Assembly: GCF_002115755.1 (NCBI RefSeq)
Contig: NZ_JFKA01000002.1
Location: 496,001 to 560,000 of the forward strand
Direction of reading: 5' to 3'
Length of the DNA stretch: 64,000 bases
Source: Thalassospira mesophila
Lineage (GTDB): Bacteria > Pseudomonadota > Alphaproteobacteria > Rhodospirillales > Thalassospiraceae
Shown: in pieces, positions 8,323 through 17,249 of the stretch
Layout: each line of letters starts with the position of its first letter
Numbering within the stretch: position 1 is the first letter of the stretch
Notes under the pieces: model-generated
What the model was told of the DNA's origin: nothing
Database searches by the model: none
What the model saw: only the letters and a program-made list of their open reading frames with translations
Made by a program: the position numbers and the translations under genes

Positions 8323-10059
8323 TTATGCCTCAAGCCCGCGTTTTTGCGGGCCTTGTGGCTCCGGCGTCGGGCTGACCTCAATAAAGCGGCTGCCATTTTG
8401 AAAATTCAGGGCACCGCCCAACTTGGCAATTGTCAGGGCTTCGTTAAAAATGGCGCGGATATCATCTCGTTGCGGGCCATCAAGGGTATTTTCCGTGCGA
8501 ACGATCAAATCAAATTTCTGGCTGTCTTTGCGCACCAGCCCGTCAAGCTGGGTATGGCCCAGGGCTGTAAAAGACAAATCGAGCAAAAAGCGGGTACCCG
8601 GATCGCCTGTTTTACCCGCCGGGCTGTCGTCCTCGTCGCTATGGCCGTGTCGCCAGGCCAGTTGCATTTGCTCAATCCGCTCGCCCATCTGAAAGGGCAT
8701 CGACATCACACGCCAGCCATCGGGGCGCTGCTCGCTGGCCATGCTGCGCAGAATATTAAAATCCCCCTCCAGCTTTTTGCCCAGTCCGGCATCTTTGCTG
8801 TCGCGTCCGTCAAGCGAGCCGATAGAGCGTTCCCCCAGCCAGCTTTTGGCCGAACCCGCCGAACCGGTCATGGCGGAAAAGAAAAACATCATGGTGTTGG
8901 TCAGGCGCGGGCCTGCCGACGGGATCTGGTTTAAAATCGCCTGTGCCGCCTGCGGGTCGAACTGGGCAAGGGTGCTGATCGCGCGTTGCAAGCTGTCCCA
9001 GTTGTGGGTCAGGCTGGCGGCCTGGCCCCGTGCCATAAGTTCGCCTTCGGTCATCACTGGCTGGGGAATGCGGGCCGCAGCCGCACTGTTGGCATCAATT
9101 GCAAACGATAACGTCGCCCCGACCGGGGCGGGGACCGGTAATTTTACCCCGATAACACCGGCATTGGTACGAAGGGCGGTAAACCCGTCGGGAAGCAGGC
9201 GGGCCTCGGGGCTGTTGGCGGGCAAAACCGTGCCGGTTAAAATAACCGGGGCTGACAGGGCCGCACGCCCGGCGCCGCCCGCTTGAATACCGGCCCCGGA
9301 AACGATACCGGCCTTGTTGGCGGTGCCGGTTTGCCCGGCCGCGATGGCGCTGTTTGTTATCGCGGCATTGCCCGCGGCGGTTGCCGACAGGGTGCTGGAG
9401 GCGGGGGTGCCGCTGGCACCGGCAGTTCCGGCAGCTCCAATGGTTCCGACCACGCCAGCGGGCTGTGCGGCACCTTGTCCGACAGATACGGTCGTCGCGG
9501 CTTGCCCGGCAAGTTGTGACGGCGCAAAAAGACCGGCCGCTTTGGCCGGAGAGGCCGCACCGGGTGCGACAAACACCATTTGCATCTGGCTTCCGGCAGG
9601 CAAGGTGGCCCCGCCGGGCAGGGCAAGGCTGGTGGTGGTAATACCGGTAAAACTTTGCCCCGGCAGGATCGGCGCGGGGGCGGATCCTGCCGTGCTGGCA
9701 GTGCCGCCGCCTGCCAGCAATGTTTGCGGCAATACCTGCAAGCGCAGGCCATTGGTGCCACCGGTGCCCTCGGTGCCGGTTTGCGGCATAATCCGCACCC
9801 AGACCAGATCGTTCAGGCTGCCCGGCAATTGGGCGGGCAGGCGAACATTGACATTGCCAAGGGCGGTTTGCAGGGTGGTTTCGGCCCCGTTCCGGCTTTG
9901 GATGGCGGCTTGTATCAGGCTGTCGACAGGCAGTTTGGCAAGGGCTTCGGGGGCGTTTTGGGCAACGGTGCCGACCCCGGCATTGGCCGCACCGGTTGAT
10001 CCGGTGCCAACGGCATTGGCGCCGGAGACAGACGGAACAGGGGTGCTGGTGTCTGCCAT
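8323..10059 (-). CDS. FliK-like protein downstream of flhG
   Basis: About 578 residues. The first two thirds are low-complexity (A, G, T, P), as in hook-length proteins. The last 110 residues (RFLLDLSFTALGHTQLDGLV, then FDLIVRTENTLDGPQRDDIR) form a compact domain that resembles the FliK C-terminal export-switch domain. A canonical fliK lies elsewhere in the window (22953-24665), so this is a second, divergent member or a different protein of similar build. The start at 10059 has AAGGAT upstream and avoids overlapping flhG, whose stop lies seven bases before it. It is last in the fliF-to-flhG operon. Confidence 0.6.
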   Translation of the reverse strand: MADTSTPVPSVSGANAVGTGSTGAANAGVGTVAQNAPEALAKLPVDSLIQAAIQSRNGAETTLQTALGNVNVRLPAQLPGSLNDLVWVRIMPQTGTEGTGGTNGLRLQVLPQTLLAGGGTASTAGSAPAPILPGQSFTGITTTSLALPGGATLPAGSQMQMVFVAPGAASPAKAAGLFAPSQLAGQAATTVSVGQGAAQPAGVVGTIGAAGTAGASGTPASSTLSATAAGNAAITNSAIAAGQTGTANKAGIVSGAGIQAGGAGRAALSAPVILTGTVLPANSPEARLLPDGFTALRTNAGVIGVKLPVPAPVGATLSFAIDANSAAAARIPQPVMTEGELMARGQAASLTHNWDSLQRAISTLAQFDPQAAQAILNQIPSAGPRLTNTMMFFFSAMTGSAGSAKSWLGERSIGSLDGRDSKDAGLGKKLEGDFNILRSMASEQRPDGWRVMSMPFQMGERIEQMQLAWRHGHSDEDDSPAGKTGDPGTRFLLDLSFTALGHTQLDGLVRKDSQKFDLIVRTENTLDGPQRDDIRAIFNEALTIAKLGGALNFQNGSRFIEVSPTPEPQGPQKRGLEA

Positions 10060-10066
10060 AACGGTG

Positions 10067-10855
10067 TTATCCTTCGAGCAGCCTTGTGGCGATCGCCTCG
10101 ACATCATGTGCGGCATTGGAATTGGGATGACGGGTGAGAAGCGGTGTCTGGCTGCGAATACATTCCGACACCTTGCTATCGGCCCGGATCACGCCCAAAA
10201 GCGGCGGCGAGATTTTTAAAAATCCTTCGCAGGCTTTAAGAAGCTTGGCGTAAATTGCCTCGCCTTCCTTTTTGTCCTTTGCCAGATTAACCACCACACG
10301 GATGTCGGCCCTGGGCCGCGCCATGTGCGTTACCTTGATAAAGGCATAAGCATCGGTCAATGCCGTGGGGTCGCCATTGGTCAGCACAATCACGGTATTG
10401 GCAAGGCTGGTCATCTGGCGCACGCCCTGGTCCACCCCGGCACCAAGGTCGATCAAAACCTTGTCATAGGCTTTGCCGGTTTGCAAAAGGTCGTCAGACA
10501 GGGCCTGTAACCGGCTAGCAGGAAGGTTGGCCAATGTGCCCGAGCCACTGCGCCCGGCGACAATGTCAAAGCCGCCATCCTCAAATCGGGTGATGGCATC
10601 CTTAAGGGCGATGCGCCCGGAAATAACACCGCCCAGATCGTGTTTGGGCATCAGGCCCAATTGAATGTCGATATTGGCCAGGCCAAGGTCGCCGTCAAAC
10701 AATAGCGATTTCATTTCGCGCAATGCCAGCGCATGGCACAGCGAAATGGCAAACCACGTCTTTCCTACACCGCCTTTGCCCGAAGCAACGGCAATGACAT
10801 TGCGTCCCTTGGTGCGACCAGCCTCTATTGGGGTGGCATCAGATTTGGCTGTCAT
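10067..10855 (-). CDS. flhG: FlhG (FleN/MotR), MinD-like flagellar number ATPase
   Basis: A 262-residue MinD/ParA-family ATPase. It has the deviant Walker A SGKGGVGKT (about residues 25-33), the DGDLGLANIDIQLGL switch region and IDLGAGVD. In polar flagellates FlhG opposes FlhF and limits flagellar number. The N-terminal helix that activates FlhF in other species (DQAxxLR) is not obvious here. The ATG overlaps the flhF stop (ATGA), indicating translational coupling. Confidence 0.92.
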   Translation of the reverse strand: MTAKSDATPIEAGRTKGRNVIAVASGKGGVGKTWFAISLCHALALREMKSLLFDGDLGLANIDIQLGLMPKHDLGGVISGRIALKDAITRFEDGGFDIVAGRSGSGTLANLPASRLQALSDDLLQTGKAYDKVLIDLGAGVDQGVRQMTSLANTVIVLTNGDPTALTDAYAFIKVTHMARPRADIRVVVNLAKDKKEGEAIYAKLLKACEGFLKISPPLLGVIRADSKVSECIRSQTPLLTRHPNSNAAHDVEAIATRLLEG

Positions 10856-11850
10856 TTCATGACCTCGGCGAAACTCGTTTTCTTATGGGTGTGACGGGCT
10901 GGGATCAGCAATTTTGCCAGGGCGACCGGGCTAATGGCGGTCAGGCCATCTGCAACCTGCGCGGTCATGCTGACATTGCATAATGAAAGATTTCCACAAT
11001 CTGCACCATATAACGCCCCTCCCAGTCGGGATGCAACATCAAGGCGCGTAATCAGCATTCGTGTTGTTCCGCATTCGGCAAAGGCATTGGCAATATCGCC
11101 GGTTTCTTCGGCATCAACCCCGGCCGGGCAAACCAGAATGGGTTCGCTGGGCACGGCATGTAAAAACGCGGTCAAGGCCACAAGCTCGGACTGGATATAG
11201 GGGTTGCAGTTCGCTGTGTCGACAAATACCAGATCGGCCTCGCGCACGGCATCGAACTGGGCGCGAAAATCTTCTGCCGATTTGACAATGCCCAGCGGGA
11301 TTTTTAAAATTCGGGTAAAGGCGCGCAGCTGGTCAACACCGCCAGCGCGTTTGGTGTCACTGGTTAAAACAGCGACCCGGCGTTTTTTCATCACCGCCCG
11401 TGCCGCGGCCTTGGCAACGCAAAGTGTTTTGCCCGCCCCCGGTGTGCCAACAAAGGCAATCGCGCGTGGGCTGCTTTTTTCGGGCAGGGGGGTAAATTCA
11501 AATATCTCGTCCAGCGCACTGGCCAGCAATTGCTGCACATTGCCCGGGTTGCGTTCGCGGCCCATGGCATCGCACAGGCGCAGGCGTAATCGTTCCGGCA
11601 CCGAATGGCGAATTAATGCGCGCTCGGCTTCCTCGATCAGTTCGCCCTGCGTTGGCGCGCTAACCCCGTCATCAACGCCGGTGCCAATGCCAATGTCAAA
11701 GTCGGGTTCGCTGTCAATGGCGGCGGTCAGGCGCACGCCGGACCCGGGAATATCCTGGGTCGATACGATAATGGCATCGGGCCCCATATGTTCTTTGACC
11801 AGCGCCATCGCCGCACTCATGGTAGGGGCAGTAAAGGTTTTAAGACGCAT
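10852..11850 (-). CDS. flhF: FlhF, SRP-like GTPase for polar flagellum placement
   Basis: A 332-residue SRP-family GTPase. It shows G1 GTPGAGKT, the I-box-like TSDTKRAGGVDQLRAF, a G3 region VDTANCN (DTAG in most relatives) and G4 ITRLD. FlhF recruits the first basal-body components to the pole. The N-terminal B domain is short and acidic. It sits between flhA and flhG, the usual order, with a start 24 bases from the flhA stop. Confidence 0.93.
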   Translation of the reverse strand: MRLKTFTAPTMSAAMALVKEHMGPDAIIVSTQDIPGSGVRLTAAIDSEPDFDIGIGTGVDDGVSAPTQGELIEEAERALIRHSVPERLRLRLCDAMGRERNPGNVQQLLASALDEIFEFTPLPEKSSPRAIAFVGTPGAGKTLCVAKAAARAVMKKRRVAVLTSDTKRAGGVDQLRAFTRILKIPLGIVKSAEDFRAQFDAVREADLVFVDTANCNPYIQSELVALTAFLHAVPSEPILVCPAGVDAEETGDIANAFAECGTTRMLITRLDVASRLGGALYGADCGNLSLCNVSMTAQVADGLTAISPVALAKLLIPARHTHKKTSFAEVMK

Positions 11851-11874
11851 GGCACGCCCCTTTTTGCCCGATCA

Positions 11875-14028
11875 TCAAATTTGCCCCATTGTTTTTAATT
11901 GTGCCTTGGGGTGAATTTCGTTTTGCGACATCACGACGGTTGCCGGGCGGAAACGTTCGACAATCGACCGCACATAGGGGCGAATGCCAGGGCTGGTCAG
12001 CAAGACCGGGGATTCCCCCATCATGCCCAGACGTTCGAACGTGGTGCGGACCTTGTTGATAAATTCCTGCAACTGGCTGGGCGGCATCGATAGCTGCTTT
12101 TCCTCGCCGGTGCCAACCAGACTTTCGGCAAAAATCTGTTCCCATTCCGGCGACAGGGTCACAAGCGGAATCACACCATCGCCGTTGGAATTGGTGTCCG
12201 ATAGCTGACGCGCCAGACGTGATCGCACATGTTCGGTCATGAAGGTCGGATTGCGGGTAAAGGCGGTAGCCTCGCCAATCCCTTCAAGAATGGTCGGCAA
12301 ATCGCGGATTGAAATGCGTTCGGTTAACAATGCCTGCAACACGCGCTGAACCCCGCCGACCGAAATTTGGCTGGGGATAATATCCTCGACCAGTTTTTTC
12401 TGTTCGTCTTCCATCTCGTCCAGCAGCTTTTGCGTTTCGGCATAGGACAGAAGCTCGGGCATGTGGTCCTTGACCACTTCGGTCAGGTGGGTGGTAATTA
12501 CGGTTTGCGGGTCCACCACCGTATAACCCCGGAACATGGCTTCTTCCTTCATGCCCTGTTCCACCCACATGGCAGGCAGGTTGAAGGTCGGCTCGATGGT
12601 TTTTTCACCCGCCAGGGTTATTTCCTCGCCGCGGGGGTCCATCACCAGCAACATGTTGGGGCGCAAATCGCCCCGTCCGGCTTCAATTTCCTTCACCCGC
12701 ACAACGTAAGTATTGGCCGGAAGCTGCATGTTGTCCTGAATGCGCACGCTGGGCATGACAAAGCCCATATCGGCCGCCATCTGGCGGCGCAGCGCCTTGA
12801 TCTGGTCGGTCAGTTTTTGCCCGCGTTCGGTGCTGATCAGCGATAACAGGCCATAACCCAGTTCCAGCCGGACATAATCCATGCGCAGGGCGTTGGCGAT
12901 GGGTTCTTCGGCGGGCGGGGCGGCGGCCTGTGCGGCGGCGTCGCTTGCTTGCTGGGTCACAAGGGCGGCGGCATTGTCTTTGCGTTTGCTTAGCATCCAT
13001 GCCAGATAGCCCATCCCGATGGCCAGCCCCATAAACCAGACCATGGGGATGCCTGGCAAAAGCGACATGCCGCCCATCATGGCAGCAGCAATGCCCAGCG
13101 CGGCAGGGTAATTTGACACCTGGCCAAAAACGGCCTTTTCCGTTGCCCCTTCCATGCCGCCTTTGGTGACCAGAAGGCCCGCCGCGGTGGAAACAATCAG
13201 GGCCGGAATTTGCGAGACCAGACCATCGCCGACGGTCAGAATGGTGTAGGTTTCGGTGGCTTCGTTCAGGGTCAGGCCCATCTGGGCGGTCCCAATGATG
13301 ATGCCGCCAATAACGTTGATAAACGTGATCAGAATACCGGCAACGGCATCGCCGCGCACGAATTTTGACGCACCATCCATTGAGCCGAAAAACGAACTTT
13401 CTTCTTCCAGTTCCTTGCGTCGTGCCTTGGCCTGTTCTTCGTTGATCAGGCCCGATGACAAATCGGCATCGACCGCCATTTGTTTGCCGGGCATGGCATC
13501 AAGGGTGAAGCGGGCGGCAACTTCGGCGATACGGCCTGAACCCTTGGTGATCACGACAAAGTTAATGATCACGAGAATGGCAAAAACAATAATACCGATG
13601 ACAAAATTGCCGCTGACCAGAAAACTGCCAAAGGCTTCGATCACGTGCCCGGCGGCCTGCGGGCCTTCATGGCCGTGGCCCAGAATCAGGCGGGTTGTGG
13701 CAATGTTCAGCGCCAGGCGCAGCGATGTTGCCACCAGCAAAATCGTTGGAAAAGAGTTGAATTCCAGCGGCTTATGGATGAACAGGGCGGTCATCAGGAT
13801 CAGGATCGAAAAACTGATCGACAGGGCCAGAAACATGTCGAGCAACCAGGTCGGCAATGGAAACATCATGATCACAAGGATCAGGACGAAACCCAGTGCC
13901 ATGGCAATATCCCCGCGCCGCAATGCGGAACGGAAACGGCCCTTCACATTATCCATCAGCGCGCTATTACCGGGCGGACCGCCCGAATTTCCAGGCCCTG
14001 ACGGGGTTATTTGGCGACCATCTGCCAT
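11875..14028 (-). CDS. flhA: Flagellar export gate protein FlhA
   Basis: About 717 residues. The N-terminal half has about eight membrane helices with the FHIPEP-family segment FNSFPTILLVATSLRLALN and KGSGRIAEVAARFTLDAMPGK (given in part). The C-terminal half is the cytosolic platform that receives export cargo. The frame is open upstream to 14130, but those starts (TTG, ATG 14118) lack ribosome sites and add residues atypical of FlhA. I took ATG 14028 on length, without a strong ribosome site. It follows flbD in the same operon. Confidence 0.94.
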   Translation of the reverse strand: MADGRQITPSGPGNSGGPPGNSALMDNVKGRFRSALRRGDIAMALGFVLILVIMMFPLPTWLLDMFLALSISFSILILMTALFIHKPLEFNSFPTILLVATSLRLALNIATTRLILGHGHEGPQAAGHVIEAFGSFLVSGNFVIGIIVFAILVIINFVVITKGSGRIAEVAARFTLDAMPGKQMAVDADLSSGLINEEQAKARRKELEEESSFFGSMDGASKFVRGDAVAGILITFINVIGGIIIGTAQMGLTLNEATETYTILTVGDGLVSQIPALIVSTAAGLLVTKGGMEGATEKAVFGQVSNYPAALGIAAAMMGGMSLLPGIPMVWFMGLAIGMGYLAWMLSKRKDNAAALVTQQASDAAAQAAAPPAEEPIANALRMDYVRLELGYGLLSLISTERGQKLTDQIKALRRQMAADMGFVMPSVRIQDNMQLPANTYVVRVKEIEAGRGDLRPNMLLVMDPRGEEITLAGEKTIEPTFNLPAMWVEQGMKEEAMFRGYTVVDPQTVITTHLTEVVKDHMPELLSYAETQKLLDEMEDEQKKLVEDIIPSQISVGGVQRVLQALLTERISIRDLPTILEGIGEATAFTRNPTFMTEHVRSRLARQLSDTNSNGDGVIPLVTLSPEWEQIFAESLVGTGEEKQLSMPPSQLQEFINKVRTTFERLGMMGESPVLLTSPGIRPYVRSIVERFRPATVVMSQNEIHPKAQLKTMGQI

Positions 14029-14172
14029 CTTGTGTGCTGTTGTTCCTGTCTTGTTGCCCGTGTCGGCAGGGTAAACCCGGTGTGGGGTTATATTGTATGT
14101 TGCAGCGCGTCCATCCATATCGAGAGACAATTATTTTGCATGTCCGCCGCTGGCACCGCGCAACGCGGGTGG

Positions 14173-15867
14173 TCAGTTATTGCCAGGCAAGGGAACATTA
14201 GCCCCTTCGTCGGTATATTGGCGAAGCTTATTGCGCAAGGTACGGATCGAAATACCCAGAATATTGGCCGCATGGGTGCGGTTGCCAAAACAATGTTTCA
14301 GGGTATCAATAATCAGGTCGCGTTCAACATCGGCCACGGTCCGGCCCACCAAAGCCGCCGTGATCGACCCATGTTCCGAAATAACGCCACTGTCCTCGCC
14401 GCCGTCGGGGGCGTCGCCATAGGGACGGGCGGGTTCGGCGGCGGTGGTGCCGTTAGCTGGGGCGTTTGGCGCGGGTGTGGCCGGGGGCGTGCCGGTGTGT
14501 GACGGGGCTGCTTCATGCGGGTAGCCTTGGCCATAACCGCCTTGCCCGCCAGGGGTAGCATAGCCCCCGCCAGACGACGGTGCGCCATTGCGGTAAGCAT
14601 TGACATAAGACGGGTTATACGCCGCCGCGGCGGCATTGCTGCGGGCAATTTCGCGCGGGTCGGCACCCGATGCGCCATATCCTTGTGGCGTTGATGGTGC
14701 GGGGGCCTGTGCCGGGGCTTGCGGCGGGGGCGAAAAGGCGGCCGGTTGCGGGGCATCGACATTTGGCATACCGCCCGAAAGCATGATGGCCTCGGGGCCG
14801 ATTTCGCCGGGCCCGGCAATCAGCACGGCGCGATGCATGGTGTTTTCAAGTTCGCGGACATTGCCGCGCCAATAGTGATGAACCAGCCGTTCGATTGCCA
14901 GCGGGCTGATGGGACGAAGCGGCATGTCATTGGCTTCTGAATATTTGCGGACAAAAAATTCGGCCAGAACCGGGATATCGCCCGGGCGTTCGCGCAGCGA
15001 GGGAATGTCGAGATTGACGACATTGAGGCGAAAATAAAGGTCTTCGCGGAAATTGCCCGACTGGACATAGGCTTCAAGGTTGCGGTTCGAGGTTGCCAGA
15101 ATGCGCACATCGACCTTGACCGGCTTGCTGCCGCCCAGACGGTCAATTTCACGTTCCTGAATAACGCGCAGCAATTTGGCTTGCAGGCGGACATCCATTT
15201 CGCTGATTTCATCAAGCAGCAAGGTGCCGCCATCGGCTTCTTCAAACTTGCCAATGCGCCGCGCCTGTGCGCCGGTAAAGGCCCCTTTTTCGTGGCCAAA
15301 CAGCTCGGATTCCAGCAAATTTTCGGGAATGGCCGCGCAATTAACCGCAACAAAGGGTTTTTCGGCCCGGCTGGATTTACGGTGAATAAACCGGCAGAGA
15401 ATTTCCTTGCCGGTCCCGCTTTCGCCCGTGATCAGGATGGATGCGGTGCTGCGCGCGACCTGTTCGGCCAGACGCAGGGTTTCGGTCATGCGCGGATCGC
15501 GGTGGATCAGGGCGTGGCTTTCCTCGGTGACGGCTTCAAAAATGGCGGCAATCAGGTCGGCTTCGGGGGGCAGCGGGATATATTCCTGCGCACCTGCCTT
15601 AATCGCGTTGACCGCCCCGTTAATGTCGTTGCCAACGCCGCAGGCCACAACCGGTACGCTGATGCGTTCGGCTGCCAGCCCGTTGATCAGGGCACCGACA
15701 TCAAGGGTAATATCGGCCATAACCAGATCAATGCGCTTGCCTGCGCGCAGGATGTTCAAGGCTGTGGTAACGCTTTCGGCCAATTGAACCGAAGCACCCC
15801 GTGCCATCGCGATCTTGCTGGCTGCGCCGATCTGGCCGCCCAGTCCACCAACGATCAATACCTGCAT
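14173..15867 (-). CDS. flbD: FlbD-type sigma-54 activator of flagellar genes
   Basis: A 564-residue transcription activator. Residues 1-110 form a receiver-like domain that keeps an aspartate (D52) but lacks the acidic pair near the N terminus and the late lysine. The AAA+ domain has GESGTGKE (148-155), the sigma-54 contact loop GAFTGA (195-200) and the Walker B GGTLLLDEISEM. A 130-residue linker rich in P, A, G and Y follows, then a Fis-type helix-turn-helix (HAANILGISIRTLRNKL). Its place between motA and flhA, with fliX in the window, supports FlbD over other NtrC-family proteins. Six sigma-54-like sites here are its likely targets. Confidence 0.9.
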   Translation of the reverse strand: MQVLIVGGLGGQIGAASKIAMARGASVQLAESVTTALNILRAGKRIDLVMADITLDVGALINGLAAERISVPVVACGVGNDINGAVNAIKAGAQEYIPLPPEADLIAAIFEAVTEESHALIHRDPRMTETLRLAEQVARSTASILITGESGTGKEILCRFIHRKSSRAEKPFVAVNCAAIPENLLESELFGHEKGAFTGAQARRIGKFEEADGGTLLLDEISEMDVRLQAKLLRVIQEREIDRLGGSKPVKVDVRILATSNRNLEAYVQSGNFREDLYFRLNVVNLDIPSLRERPGDIPVLAEFFVRKYSEANDMPLRPISPLAIERLVHHYWRGNVRELENTMHRAVLIAGPGEIGPEAIMLSGGMPNVDAPQPAAFSPPPQAPAQAPAPSTPQGYGASGADPREIARSNAAAAAYNPSYVNAYRNGAPSSGGGYATPGGQGGYGQGYPHEAAPSHTGTPPATPAPNAPANGTTAAEPARPYGDAPDGGEDSGVISEHGSITAALVGRTVADVERDLIIDTLKHCFGNRTHAANILGISIRTLRNKLRQYTDEGANVPLPGNN

Positions 15868-15949
15868 TGCCTAATCTCTTTCCGATCCGCTTTTGGTGTG
15901 TCTGTGCTGTGATACCATTGTTTCGTTACCGAAAAATGGCGCCACCGGA

Positions 15950-16744
15950 TCAGTCAAAATAGCTGACCCGCTTTGCCGGGGGCAAAATTGAATTGAGCAA
16001 CATTTCAAGGCGGCGGGGGTTTTCCTGCCGACCGATTGAAACGGCGCCAACCATATAGACCGAGTTTAATAATTCTTCTTCCTGCGAGTTGCGTTCCAGT
16101 TTGGCTGCCAGCGGCATAAACACCATGTTGGACAAAACCGCGCCATAAAACGTTGTCAAAAGGGCCACCGCCATGGACGGGCCAATCGAGGATGGATCAT
16201 CAAGGTTGCCCAGCATCTGTACCAGACCGATCAAGGTTCCGATCAGGCCCATGGCCGGGGCAATGTCGCCTGCCTTTTTAAGCATGCTTGCCCCTTTGTG
16301 ATGGCGCGAAATGGTGGCGTTCATGTCCTTGCGCATGATCCCCTCTACTTCTTCGGGCGGGGTGCCGTCCACAACCAGGGACAGGCCCTTCCAAAGAAAT
16401 TCCTCGCCGAGCAAACTGTCGAGATGTCCCTGCAGTGACAGGACACCGCCCTTGCGGGCAATTTCGGCCAGTTGCAAAATCTGCAATGCTGCATCTGCCG
16501 GGTTACGCGACGGATGAAAAATCGTCCGCGCCAAAACCTTGCCAACCCCGAGAAATTCGCTCAGGGCAAAACACACTGCCGTAATCGCGGCAGTCCCCCC
16601 GATAACAATCAGGATTGACGGTACGTCAATAAATGCCCCGGGCGATCCGCCCAGGAAAATTGCAGCAACAACCAACGCAAACCCGACGATCAGTCCGACC
16701 ACCGTTGCGATGTCGAACTTCGTCTTCGTCCCCCCGTCCGCCAT
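15950..16744 (-). CDS. motA: Flagellar stator protein MotA
   Basis: A 264-residue ion-channel subunit with four membrane helices. The family segment PAMGLIGTLIGLVQML (about residues 162-177) lines the ion path, and a second hydrophobic pair follows at MAVALLTTFYGAVLSNMVFMPLA. The cytoplasmic loop (about 70-150) contacts the rotor. The short form resembles PomA/MotA of polar flagellates. The partner motB is 31 kb away at 47574, so the stator genes are split. Confidence 0.93.
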   Translation of the reverse strand: MADGGTKTKFDIATVVGLIVGFALVVAAIFLGGSPGAFIDVPSILIVIGGTAAITAVCFALSEFLGVGKVLARTIFHPSRNPADAALQILQLAEIARKGGVLSLQGHLDSLLGEEFLWKGLSLVVDGTPPEEVEGIMRKDMNATISRHHKGASMLKKAGDIAPAMGLIGTLIGLVQMLGNLDDPSSIGPSMAVALLTTFYGAVLSNMVFMPLAAKLERNSQEEELLNSVYMVGAVSIGRQENPRRLEMLLNSILPPAKRVSYFD

Positions 16745-16767
16745 TCACAGCTATCCTTCTGACCAGC

Positions 16768-17130
16768 CTAGTTTCGTTCTGATTTAATAATTTCCGTCAT
16801 GGTTACCCCCAGACGGTCTTCGACCACAACCACTTCGCCACGGGCGACCAGGCGGTTGTTGACATATATATCAATAGCTTCCCCAACCTTGCGGTCAAGC
16901 TCGACGACGGCCCCACGCCCCAATTTCAGCAACTGGCTGACCTGCATGGTGGCTTTTCCCAGAACCGCAGATACCTGAACCGGAATATCATATACCGCCT
17001 CAAGATCCTTGGATGTTTTCATCCCTTCGCCACCGGTGTCGAGTCCGGCGAGCAATTCTGTTCCTTCGCCTTCCAGTTCGATATCGTCATCATCAAGTTC
17101 GGACAGTTCCAGATCGTCATCATCTGCCAT
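16768..17130 (-). CDS. fliN: Flagellar switch protein FliN
   Basis: A 120-residue C-ring protein. The first 35 residues are very acidic (runs of D and E). The rest is the SpoA/FliN fold: LEAVYDIPVQVSAVLGK, QLLKLGRGAVVELDRKVGE and VNNRLVARGEVVVVEDRLGVT (parts of residues 43-112). AGGAGACTAAA before the ATG supports the start. It lies between fliH and motA. Confidence 0.95.
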   Translation of the reverse strand: MADDDDLELSELDDDDIELEGEGTELLAGLDTGGEGMKTSKDLEAVYDIPVQVSAVLGKATMQVSQLLKLGRGAVVELDRKVGEAIDIYVNNRLVARGEVVVVEDRLGVTMTEIIKSERN

Positions 17131-17249
17131 TTTAGTCTCCTGCTGGTATCGGGGTGGATGGCTCCTGCCGAACCTGTATTGTCGCTTTCATCACCGGTCG
17201 GATGCAATCTATTGTTTTTATCTGCCGGGTGTCTTTTTTATGTTGCGAT

